DNA of 64,000 bases from Galeruca laticollis (lineage: Eukaryota; Arthropoda; Insecta; Coleoptera; Chrysomelidae), in the NCBI GenBank assembly GCA_963921935.1, contig OY998175.1, positions 227,934,122-227,998,121 on the forward strand. The letters are read 5' to 3'. Positions 11,769 to 22,083 of this stretch are shown here, piece after piece. Numbering within the stretch: position 1 is the first letter of the stretch; each line of letters begins with the position of its first letter. Made by a program: the position numbers and the translations under genes. A model generated the notes under the pieces. It ran no database searches. It had not been told where the DNA came from and saw only the letters and a list, made by a program, of their open reading frames with translations.

Positions 11769-11969
11769 CGCTTAGAAAGAACGCGTTCTAACTGAAAATT
11801 TCAGTAAATAGCCGAATAAAAGTCTTTATTCGGTATTTTCCTAAACCTCGTAGTAATTACGCGTTCTTACTAGTAAGAACGCGGATTTACCGATACTCCT
11901 AGATATTTCGGGTTCTCACTAGTTATTACGCGTATTAACGGATTTCGGGTATTTACGGTAACATATACA
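11769..11969 (-). repeat. Right TIR of the Ginger-like element
   Basis: This is the inverted copy of 9521-9722, ending in ACATATACA at 11969. Differences are scattered point changes and one small length difference. Confidence 0.9.
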
Positions 11970-11974
11970 CACAA

Positions 11975-14003
11975 AAATTGGACCACTATATTTCGGGTAA
12001 ACATCCGCGAGATGCAATGTCGGCAGGGTTAATAGAACCAGGAATAGGACGCCAATGTTCAGGGGGAACTAGCGTCTTAATGTGAGCTATTCTATTGGAG
12101 AAATGTTTGCAATATAAATTCGACTAAATTGGATAATAAAACAGCTCCACACAACCCTTAGCGTGGAATGGATATAGATTTTACTGGATCTACCTTCGAT
12201 TTGGCCATGACGATTTGAAGTTGGGTTTTCTCCTTTTCAGTGAATCGGATATAAATAACGGTCGCGTATCCTAACTCTGAGGCATCGTAAAAGATATGTA
12301 ATTCACATATTTTCACATTAGAGGTCAATAACATTCGAGGTATTTCGAATGTAGAGAGGTTAGGCATTTCCAGCACCTACTGCTGCCATTTGGCACATAT
12401 ATCTGGGGAAGCAACATCATTCCAAGTAGATCATGCCATCCATAAACGTTGGATGAGGACATTGGCAAAGAAGGACAAAGGACACAAGAAACCTAACGGA
12501 TCATAAATTTTAGCCATTTGAGACAAGATAGATAGTTTGGTACAAGTTGAAGGAATAGCATTAATGGTAGAGACAAATACATCGTTATTGGCACGCCATT
12601 GCAATCCTAAAATCTTTAAAGTATTGTCTGGATGGTCAATAGTAATATCTGGTAATTGGCGGTGATCGATAGGAATTGAATATAATAGGACGGAGGAATA
12701 AGCTGACCACTTACGTTACTCAAAGTTGCCACGTTTAGTAGATCAATGAGTTGGTATTGCATCTGTAGGACTTCTTCCAACGAATCAGCTCCGGCAATCA
12801 CATCATCAACATATAAGCATAGTTTAAGTATTTGATATGGCAGCGGAGATCTCTCTTGTTCTAAATCAGCTCGATATAGTAAGGTTCTGATGGCTAAAAA
12901 CGATGAAGTAGATACTCCATAGGTAACTATATTTAATTGGAAAATTCGAATTGGTTCGCCAGAGGAACAACGCCATAGAATGAGTTGATATATACGTTGT
13001 CAGGGACACAAGAAAATCTGACGATACATCTGACGGATGTCAGACGTGAAGACGCTGGTCTTCAATCGGAAACGCAAAAGTATAGCAACAATGTCAGCTT
13101 GGACTTTAGGTCCGACGAACAAGGTGTCGTTTATAGAGACTTGGTTATGTGCCTTAGCACTGGCATCAAAAACCACTCTAATTTTAAGATGATCGTCATC
13201 TATTTTGATAACTGAGTGATTGGGTATGTAATACGTATCGTTGCCCAGAGGGACAGAAAGTAACTCAGACATATGTCCAGCATTCAGTTAATCGATCATA
13301 AAATCTTGGTATAATCGATGCATACCCGAATCTTGAGTTAAACGTTTTTCTAAAGAAAATAGTCGTCGCCGTGCCACTAGGTACGATTCCTCAGAGGTGA
13401 GTGACTCGATTTCAAAACGACGAAACGACCTGTTTGGGTTCATGTCACATGATATTGAAAATGGGTTTCAACCTTCTGATCGTCAGGATGAACCATGTAG
13501 TTAGTTGGAATCTCCTCCAGTTCCCAAAACGGAGCAAGAAAATCTTGTGGATAGTCCGAAAACCTAAGAGAGGCCAGCCAAAAATTGTCTTAAGAGCCAT
13601 TAGTTGTGAACATACCGACGACTGATTATCATTACAATCACAGAAGGATAAATGTCTGCACCAAGAAGCAAATCAATATTTCCAGGTAAATACCACTCTG
13701 GATCGACTAGCAAACAATTGGAATCTAGTTTACAAATAGATTAATCTAAACGAACATTGGATAGAGGCGCACACATTTTCGGAAAAATAATCGCTTCTAG
13801 TTGTGTAACGTTTTTATTTTCCCTACATTTCACCCTGCGAAATCGAATAATTTCTATCCCAGTGCGGCCCTGGGGTAACAATATTTTCTTCGAACTGTGT
13901 TTCCCATGACCAATAAACATAAAAAAAAGTTAGGAACAATATATCTCTGGACGCCGAAAAGGTTTGTTACGCCTCAATCTTGACTTTCAATTGAACTAAG
14001 TGA
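11975..14003 (-). pseudogene. BEL/Pao pol: protease end, reverse transcriptase, RNase H
   Basis: Segments in order on the minus strand are PEWYLPGNIDLLLGAD (end of the BEL aspartic protease region, near 13700-13620), the RT start (YYIPNHSVIKIDDD, KIRVVFDASAKA, then VFTSDIRQMYRQI), the RT active-site region (a degraded DDVIAGADSLEEVL near 12800), the thumb region (KIYDPLGFLCPL near 12510) and RNase H (LHIFYDASELGYATVIY near 12300, then ...SINPADIASR near 12020). Numerous stops and shifts separate these. The order and motifs are diagnostic of Pao/BEL rather than Gypsy or Copia. Confidence 0.85.
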
Positions 14004-14009
14004 CAATTG

Positions 14010-15637
14010 AATGTAGATATTTTTTAATATCGCCTCTAAAAAAAGGTGGGATGTGCACACAATAAATTTTAATATCGCTTTCGGACAAAAAGGTACTTTT
14101 TACGAAATTCTGGGTACGTAATTTGAGCATATACGGCCCGATTCTTTTTATATGGTTCGTTATATGGCTTTTTTTAGAACTAATTTAACAGTCATTTTTC
14201 GGAAAGAATTTCTAAATTAAGGGCTGTCTATCCCCAAAAATCTCGTCACGAAAGGCAGTCTGTGATGAATATTTGGGCGAATCAGGTCTAATTTGCTTAG
14301 AGTCTCAACGTTAGTTATCGTGTCGTTCTCACCGTTATCGGTGATTGAGTCTGTGATAAATACTTGAGCGAATCCGTTGTGATTTTCTTAGTTATTAAGA
14401 TATCGTATCGTATCGTATAAAAGTACCGATATTACTTGTGCTGAGTCGGCGAATTAAAATTACCGGAGTATCTGTTTATTGTGTTTATTACCGACATTAA
14501 GTTACCGAAGAATACCGAGTGTCTGTGATTCGTTCCATATCGCTTACTTATTACAAGTAGTATCCTAAATTTGTAAATCGACCTAATCGAGAAACCACGC
14601 CTGCGGCATTGATGCAAGTGTCTTCACCTGAATAGTATTGTGGTGATTGGCTGGAGACTGTTGGACTCAGGTGACGTAAATGATTATTTAGTATCTCTCC
14701 TACCCGGAGTAAATCGCACATTTCCTTAGACGATGGTGAAAAGACTAATTTAGTGTCACGCCATTTCTTTAGCGAAAGAACCATACGGTATCAGAACTAT
14801 TTTATTATGAAAACGAGTTTATTTATTACTAATATTGCCATTGTTTTAGAGAACTTTTGTTTATGCATTATAGAATAACCGTCAAGAAATTCGGCGTGCA
14901 CGTCAAATCTAGATTAAATTATTTTCCGATCACTTATATTGACGTAACTTTCACAAAGCCTATTTGTTTCTTTTTGTTTTTGAGTAATTCAGTAATATAA
15001 TATCCTACATATCCTTTTTTGAATGAACGGAAAATAATTTCGTTAATAAACTCATTTTTTAGTTCGCAAACTCTGCGACATTTATCGTTTGTGTATTTAT
15101 ATGATTTTGATTTGTATATTTGTTGTTACTTGGAGACTATTTATTTCTCGAACAATTACCGTATGACTCGCCTAGTAGTGTTGAGTGATAATTTGTTTTA
15201 TTGTTTTTATGTATATATATATATATATATATTTTTGCGGTACCCGGTTATGCATGTACCCATATAGTAATTTTTTTTTTGATGTTCTGTTCACTGACGC
15301 TGGTCAAACCTGTTAATAAACTGGTTAACATAATAAAGTGGGTACTTCCCTAACCTCCACAGACACATTACCGAAAACACTTCACTTTTTATAATTTCTC
15401 TCGCTTATCCCAGTTTTTGAAATTTTTCCTATGAATTAAAATCTCTGGCGCCCTTTAATTACCTTTCCGATTGATTAACTTTCCTAAAATAAACCCACGA
15501 CTCTTAGCTCTCCAACCAAAACAAGAGTGCCGTTCGCATACGTCTTAATTGTTTATCGCCCGGTATCGTTTCAAATAATATCTTGGTCCCATCCAAGGAA
15601 ACTTGGAGAAATTGGTGGCGAACAATTAAGACGGTAA
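14010..15637. mobile_element. Unclassified 1.6-kb insertion in the BEL element
   Basis: The BEL coding sequence is interrupted between the IKSIQFE segment (about 15650) and a VQLKVKIEA segment (about 13990). CAATTG is present at both edges (14004-14009 and 15638-15643), as expected of a 6-bp target duplication. The insert has no convincing ORF. It holds short diverged internal duplications around 14250-14370 (GTCTGTGATGAATATTTGGG and GTCTGTGATAAATACTTGAG) and a short TA run near 15212. It may be a solo LTR or a non-autonomous element. Confidence 0.55.
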
Positions 15638-15643
15638 CAATTG

Positions 15644-16043
15644 TACTGATCATAATTCGAATTGAATGGACTTGATTCGGCATTGAATCATTCCACCGGA
15701 CAAATTATTATTGATTTGGCTTAATCCAAAAACAGGTTGATTATGAGGGGAAATTGGCAACTTTAGGATGTTAGCCCATTTCTTGACAATAAAACTGGCT
15801 TGTCTGCCACAATCAATAAGTGCTTGCAAGGTATGGAATTGGCCCCACTTGTCGTCAACTAGAACAAGGGATGTGGCCAACAAGGTGTTGGAAGTAACAC
15901 CGGGCAGTATATCAACATTTGTGTTTAAGGTATTTATAGTTTAGACAGTAGAATTTACTTCAACTAACTCATCTACAGGTGGGTTGTTGAAAGGTAGAGA
16001 TGAAACTGTAGTATCAAATGATACATTATTATTTGAAAAATGT
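15644..16043 (-). pseudogene. BEL/Pao protease N-terminal part
   Basis: The minus strand encodes a linker (TVSSLPFNN, DILPGVTSNTLLATSLVLVDD) and the retropepsin-like core HTLQALIDCGRQASFI. DCGSQASF is the usual active-site neighbourhood of BEL proteases, and here S reads R. It continues with PVFGLSQINNNLSGG. It is joined upstream to the gag end across the RTE insertion and downstream to the pol remnant across the 1.6-kb insert. Confidence 0.8.
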
Positions 16044-16055
16044 AATAAGGTATGG

Positions 16056-17797
16056 TTGTAAAGTAACAATAAATGGAAAACTAGAAAGGGCCAAAAAATT
16101 TAAGAGCAAGCAACAAAACTTCGACATAACCACCTTAAGAGATCAAAAGGCGAGATATAATACTGAGCTAGTGGAAAAGTTTACAAATGAAACAGCGCAC
16201 CCCAACGAAAACATAAATAATATTAATAAGCGTCTAACAGAAATAATAAAAGACACGGCAGAAAAATGCATGAAACCAAAACAGAAGAAACAAGACAAGC
16301 TCTCCCCAAAAACACAAGAACTCCTAGAAAAAAGAAGAGAACCCATCAGAAAAGGGAAAAGACAAACTGTAGAATACAAGGAGATAAACAAAACGGCCAG
16401 AAAATCGGCAAAACAAGACATCAGGGAATACCAAGAGAAACAAATAGAAAATATCATTGAACGGAATAGGGGACTGAATATTTTACATAAAGAAAACAGC
16501 TACAAGAAAGAGATCCAAAAGCTATCCGATGAGGAGGGAAATATAGTCGTTCATAGACAAGAAATCATGAGGGTTACCGAGGAATTCTACACAAAACTAT
16601 ACAGCTCACACACGAGACAAAAGGAGGCAGAAAGCGAGGAAAAGAGAAGAATAATGAATGTTGGATCCGAAGACCTTCCAGAAATCTAAATCGAGGAAAT
16701 CAATAGAGCACTGCGACAAACCAAAAACGGAAAAGCAGCAGGAGATGATGGTATACTGCCAGAGATGTTGAAGGAAGGAGGAAAAATTCTAATGGAATAA
16801 CTAAAATCGCTTTTTAACAAATGCCTGAATGAAGAAACCGTTCCAACAGACTGGGATACCTCCATAGTTATCCTTATTTATAAAAATGGAGATCCGGCCA
16901 GTGAGACAAGGGGACGTAATAACACCAAAATTATTCACGCTAGTTCTCGAAGATATATTTCGAAATTAACACTGGGAAGACAGAGGAGTAAACATAGCAG
17001 GCGAAAAACTGAACAACTTGAAATTTGCAGATGACATCGTCATATTCGCTCAAACCGAGGCAGAACTGATAGGCATGATTCAGGAACTATACCATGAAGC
17101 AAACAAGGTTGGACCAGAGATAAACATAAATAAAACCAAATTCATGACAAACGAAGATACAATTACCAATACACTAACCATTCAGAACCAGTTAATCGAA
17201 AAAGTAGCGTCGTACATTTATCTAGGCCAAGAAATAACAATTAGTAAGGAATGCTAGAATACAGAGCACAATAGGAGAATACGGTTAGGATGGGTAGCAT
17301 ATAGCAAACTAAAACAGGCGTTTCAGTAAAATCTACCAATGAAACTAAAAGCAAAAGTATACAATACATGTGTCCTGCCAGTGTCTACATATGCATCGGA
17401 AACTTGGGTCTTGACAAAAAAGAACTTGAACAAGCTCAAAACACATCAAAGAGCAATAGAGAGAAAGATAGTTGGAGTAAAACTGAAAGACCAAAAAACT
17501 AACGAATGGATCAGGAGAACGTCAAAAATCGAAGATATCGAAAGGAGAATAGCCTCACTCAAATGGAACTGGCCTGGGCATATTGCTAGAAACAACAATA
17601 AATGGAGCAGCAAAGTGACTAGATGGAGACCTTGGGGCGAGAGGAGAAGCGTTGGCAGACCTCAACAGCGTTGGTACGACGATATAAAACGCACAGTAGG
17701 TTTAAATTGGTATCAGGTTGCACAACACAGGGAAACCTGGAGAACATTGAGAGAGGCCTATATCCAACGGATAGAGAACAGCTAGAAGGAAGGAAGG
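16056..17797 (+). mobile_element. 5'-truncated RTE-type LINE inserted in BEL
   Basis: A 12-bp duplication, AATAAGGTATGG, stands at 16044-16055 and 17798-17809, marking a clean insertion into the BEL gag/protease boundary. The element ends in a short GAAG-rich tail after the stop codon. Its first base lies inside the ORF, so it is 5'-truncated, and it has an internal deletion in the RT. Confidence 0.9.
16062..17785 (+). pseudogene. RTE-type ORF remnant (linker, partial RT, C-terminus)
   Basis: The copy begins downstream of the endonuclease with the helical linker (IREYQEKQIENII). It then reads NGKAAGDDGILPEML, and jumps from about 16890 (VILIYKNGD) straight to the QGDVITPKLFTLVLEDIF block at about 16900. 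The fingers and first catalytic palm motif (F/YxDFxKAFD) are therefore deleted, while FADDIVIFAQ is kept. The C-terminus (VYNTCVLPVSTYASETW, WPGHIARNNNKW, GRPQQRWYDDIKR) is typical of RTE. Stops occur near 16687, 16798, 17255 and 17327. It is related to but distinct from the RTE copy at 3-6 kb. Confidence 0.88.
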
Positions 17798-17809
17798 AAT
17801 AAGGTATGG

Positions 17810-18045
17810 TAGGATTTATTACATCTTTTATATTTATATGGCGAAGGACAATGCCAAGAAGAGTAGCACAACCTAAAGCAATGAATGCATCGGCGCGATC
17901 TTCGTTCTTTTTGAGTTGTGCTTTGGAAACTAGGACAAATATTTTATGGTTTTGTTTACAAATAACACAAGTTTCGTCGGATCACGTGGAAGCGGAAATA
18001 TTTGCGGTATGTGCCACAGTTAGTTCCATTTAAAAAAAAACAATA
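17810..18045 (-). pseudogene. BEL/Pao gag C-terminal zinc knuckles
   Basis: The minus strand shows ETCVICKQNHKIFV and, after a frame change, a knuckle region with CIHCFRLCYSSWHC and KYKRCNKSYHTLLHF. The HTLLHF segment runs to the 12-bp duplication and resumes beyond the RTE insertion as FSNNVSFDT, which confirms the join. Confidence 0.75.
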
Positions 18046-18430
18046 TGAGTAGATTCCACAAAGTAAGTGTCGAAACAATAAACTTCAAAATACATTGTTT
18101 CAAATTATTCAAAAAGTAAGCTGTCATAAAATGAAGTCTTCTGATATAGCTAGTTTTAGATCTTGAAGATGATTAAATATTTTTCGTGGTATCTTCAATC
18201 TACCTGTGTACAACTACGGAAAATTAAATTATCTTTCATTGTTGTTTGCATTACCACCATTTCTTTTGTTTGATCTTTTAGAGCTTCTTCTTATTTAACG
18301 AGCTTCAGGAACAGAATGCTCTTTGTATGAATGAGTTTTGGTAGTCTAGCTTGTAATTGATTTTTTATTAGCAGAATACTGAAGACACCGAATGACTGTC
18401 ACCTTGGGATCACCGATCTCCACTTCTGGA
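18046..18430. other. No gene seen
   Basis: AT-rich DNA between the BEL gag end and the DUF7869-type remnant. No motif is recognised. Confidence 0.4.
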
Positions 18431-18439
18431 CTTATCAAC

Positions 18440-19170
18440 TAGTATTTTATTGCTTCACTGTAGTCCTTGAAGGAAATATTACCCAAATATTGATTCCATA
18501 TTTTTCAAGGTTTTCCAGCATTTTTAGAAATTATATTGTAATCAGGTATAACATTAATACCATTTTTGTTTAGCACAAAGTGCATGTAGCCATATTTCAT
18601 ACAGGTGTGCCACTTTTATAAAAACTTTTCTTCAATAACATCATATTTTACTGGAAGATGAAATGCATTTGATATTGTGGCACACCTATTTTGGTAAGTA
18701 CATCCAACGTTGTAAAGTATGAACTTCTTGACGCCAGTAGAAACGAGCCCAGATTCAAGAGAATTATACAAAATACTTGAGAATGTATTTGCTGCAATCC
18801 TCCCCTCAGTTTCATTCAATGTGTAACAATATCCATCTTTAGCTCTTAGATTGAATATACACAAATTAAGAACTGCCTGTTTCCATCCGTAATATTATGC
18901 GGATGGATTAGATTTGGGATATGATAGCAATGCTTGAAGATCTAATGTGTAAACATTTTTTTCTTCTTATTTGTCTTTTTCTTTTCCATTCTTGGCGTCA
19001 TTTTTTTTTCTTATATGATTTTTATATTCATGTTCATCTATATGTTTTAATGTATAAGCTGGGCATGTGTCACATTGGTCCTTTTTGGTCTGAAACAAGG
19101 CGAAATTTAAATATTCAAATGTCTTATGAAAACTACGTTTTGAAAGCGCAGTAAGATTTTTTTCTTGCAC
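18440..19170 (-). pseudogene. DUF7869-type transposase-like remnant (copy 1)
   Basis: Minus-strand pieces follow the order of a family seen intact at 30.9-32.1 kb: a KKDQCDTCPAYTLKHIDEHEY block (compare KKDTCNICDKLK), YCYTLNETEGRIAANTFSS (compare CYVWVEGQAGRGSQEVGSS), KKFILYNVGCTYQNRC (compare LIIWSDACGGQNRN), then KWHTCMKYGYMHF where the family has a GHT....D block, and KPXXIWNQYLGNISFKDYSE. The aspartate of the WSDxC motif reads N and the GHT motif is damaged. It is shorter and more decayed than the later copy. Confidence 0.6.
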
Positions 19171-20740
19171 CAGTTTGCCGAGTAGTGCATATGAATTGGT
19201 TCTAAATAAAGTTTCATTGAGAACTTCCTACAGTAGTGGGACTCAATTGTCGGCAAACATATTAAGGATTATTTTAAACTGTTAAAGTTTTCGTTCAGTT
19301 GCTCTTGTCTTGTATGCGTCTCCCATTTCTGTTCAATCATTACAATGTCCAATATTCCATGTCCGTTATCGTCATCATAATTTTCTGTCAATGTATTTTA
19401 GTCAACACTAGGAAAGTAAACAAAACACCCTGCTGTTTCTCACAAACACACACAATGGATTAATGGATCCTCTGGAGAAACAAAATATTCCCTCCTAAAA
19501 GTTAGGTTTGAAATTCTCCTTTTATTCTTAAACTAATTTTTTGGAGTTGTGCTTTCAAATATGAATGTGGATTAGATAAATAGCAAAAAAAACAAGAACG
19601 TAGTATTTTGGGAGTTAGGTTTGACATTTAAAGAAATTAGTTATAGTCTGTAAATAACTCGAGATTTGTTTCCAATCTAAATGAGTCACACTGTATTATC
19701 CTAAACGGATTATATTTCAAAAGCAAATAAAATCAAACATCTTGTCTTTTAAATGTTTCACTTATCATCTTATTAATCACAAAAGAAATTTCTACAGTAG
19801 CTGATTTTATAATTGACGTTATTATCTTAATTAACGTTATTAATTTGAATCTGACATGTGTACAAGATGAAAAGTATAAGTAGGAATATTAGAAACGTAC
19901 TTAATTAAATAATCTACACGATAACATTCCTTACGTAGTCAGTTATGATTTATTTGCGGAGAATTTCTGCGGTAAATTGTTTTATAAATAAAAGTCAAAA
20001 TATGAGGATACCAAATCTACTTACCATAATAAAATATTGCCGTGGAATCAGATATTAGAAAAACGCAGTTCAGAGGGATTTTAAATAACATACAATAAAA
20101 AAGTTCTAATGTAAGGCTCCAATTTCAACAGAAAAGCAGATTAGAAGCAATTTATCATAAAAAGAGAAAATTCAAATTAAATGTTCTATGTGGCGTTTTC
20201 CGACTTCTATACATTTTCTAATTCCTGTAATAAAAGACTTTTCATGTACTTAAACTAACGACTTAAATTGTCCCCAAACTTAAAAAAGAAGAGGGTTATG
20301 ATCAGGATTTTTTCTGTGGCCATTCAAAATCACTTCCTTTGTCATAGTATCGTTAAGGAAATATGCGACTTAGAGATTATTTTCACTAACTAATGAGAAA
20401 TCCGGTGTAGCTGTATGATCCACATTCTTCTTCTCACATAATATCACTAAAAGTATTTCTCAAAAAAATATCTCCATTTAAATTTGGTGAAAGAGCATAT
20501 ACAGTAGTAGTTGGTCATCTACATTGCTACATCAAATATACATAGGTTGAATCCCAAGAGTTCCATGTTTTGTCGGTTAATTTGAGAGAACGTGTTGTAT
20601 GGCAAGGAATAGTGCAAACTTGATAAGTATTAAAACCTCGACATCGTAGTTGGAGGGCTTTCATTATCAAATTTGCACAATTCAATTGCTGAACATACTT
20701 GTAAATTACAAAAATTAAGTTGAGATTTTGCATAAAATTA
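19171..20740. other. No gene seen; unassigned AT-rich DNA
   Basis: No recognisable coding motif. At 19680 a segment AATCTAAATGAGTCACACTG is roughly the inverse of 9254 (GAGTGGCTCATTTAGATT), hinting at scattered ends of one element family. A 36-bp piece at 20742-20777 (AGAGACCTTGAGTTTCATTT) matches the Penelope-associated foldback at 52.6 kb. Confidence 0.4.
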
Positions 20741-20789
20741 ATTAACTAGAGACCTTGAGTTTCATTTAAAAACACTAAAATATTTTAAG

Positions 20790-21230
20790 TTTAATGTTTT
20801 ATAACTTGGTTTGAAATATCAAGTTGCCGTATTTTCTTATAATAGTACCAACGCCTGTCTTTCGATTTTGACCAATTTCAGTCTTTCCAATTCATGAACG
20901 TAGAGTTGTTACGAATTTTTGTAGGGTAAAGTTTCACAAAAATTTCTAAATTCAACTTTAACCTTGTATAATTCTTATAAATATTGAATAGAAGAAACTA
21001 ATTATAATCAGTGATTGAGATGCATATTTCCTCTATCAAATGATGTAAGAAGTAAAACGTTCTCAGGAATATTGAATTTTTTATGGAAGCATGTCAAAAA
21101 ATTTCCAAAAATTTTGCTTTCCGGGCCAGACAATTAAAAATTTTGGTTTTCAGTGAATGTTTGAGAAAAATTATACAATATTATGCTTTTGGTGTCGTAG
21201 AATCCAAAAAATATGTCAGTTTTCGATTTT
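20790..21230 (+). repeat. Diverged direct repeat, left copy
   Basis: It matches 26470-26915 in the same direction over about 440 bp with many differences: GATGTTTTATAACT-like starts, CTTTCGATTTT.ACCAATTTCAGTC, TATAATCAGT.ATT.AGAT and TTTCCTCTATC.AATG. The pogo-like nest lies between the two copies. Minus that 5-kb insertion the unit spacing is about 650 bp, as in a short tandem array. Confidence 0.7.
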
Positions 21231-22083
21231 TATGCAGGGTAAGTCCGGTAGAGATGCCGGTATGGGAGAGATGCCGATTGCTTATATCTCGGACTGTACT
21301 CGTCTACAAGGCTGAAGCCGCGATCTACGGCAGTCATGTACCAACGCTTGTCAAAGCCGGTCGTCGCTATTGCGCAATCTTGAAGCATTTCGATTTAGTC
21401 TAATATTGTTTATTTTGTTGCAGTGAAAAGTTTTTCGGGGCATAAAGTAAGTAGACCTTATATACCTAATTATTGCCCTGGTGAAAATTTTAAATGCTCG
21501 TGGTGAAAGAGGATTTAAAGAGGTTATACGTCTTTATATTCGTGCACTATTTGCATCAATTTCAACTGTGATTCGGCCGTTGGCAGCTCTCCCGGAAAAT
21601 CGGGATAGATGCCGATTTAAGTATGGGTGAGATGCCTTGCTAATTTAAAACTATTCAATTGCAGCAATGCCAAGCAAATGCGAGAGAAGGTGTCCCAATA
21701 GGGGTAGATGGAGCGAAGAAAGTTTGTAGGCGGCTATAAGAAGCGTGGTAGAAGGAATGAATGTAAATGAGGCTTCTAGGGTGTTTAGCATTCCACCAAG
21801 AACTTTAAAACGTAGAGTTACATCCGGCAATTCCAAAAAAGGACGAATGGGACCTGACCGTTCACATAAATAAACTGCAAGCAAGAGGATTTACACCAAC
21901 GAGAACTGAAGTTAGGCGCATGGCTTTTCACCTGGCCGAGCAGTTGAAAATACGCCATAAATTTGACAGACAAGCTGAACTCGCAGGTTACGACTGGCTT
22001 ACGTCCTTTTTACGAAGACATCCTGAACTGGCCTGAAGCCTTCTCCCGCAGTAGAAACTTCAGCATGGCTAAAAATATAGTTA

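Larger units (their letters stand above)
9521..11969 (-). mobile_element. Ginger-like DNA transposon with ~200-bp TIRs
   Basis: Two inverted repeats of about 200 bp (9521-9722 and 11769-11969, roughly 92% identical by eye) enclose a single integrase gene on the minus strand. The ends read TGTATATGTTACCG on both sides inward, i.e. the TGT...ACA form known for Ginger elements and for LTR retrotransposons. The coding gene is an LTR-type DDE integrase of the KRBA2 kind without gag, RT or LTRs, which is the Ginger architecture. I see no 4-bp target duplication (ATCG left, CACA right), so one flank may be rearranged. It abuts a BEL/Pao element on the right. Confidence 0.8.
11971..18045 (-). mobile_element. 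BEL/Pao LTR retrotransposon, nested and truncated
   Basis: Reading on the minus strand, the order is gag zinc-knuckle end (18045-17810), linker and protease (16043-15644), protease end, RT and RNase H (14003-11975). Two later insertions split it: an RTE copy at 16056-17797 and an unassigned 1.6-kb piece at 14010-15637. Integrase and both LTRs are missing. The 3' side stops at the Ginger-like element, and its continuation is not found on the other side, so the junction is not a simple insertion. Confidence 0.85.
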
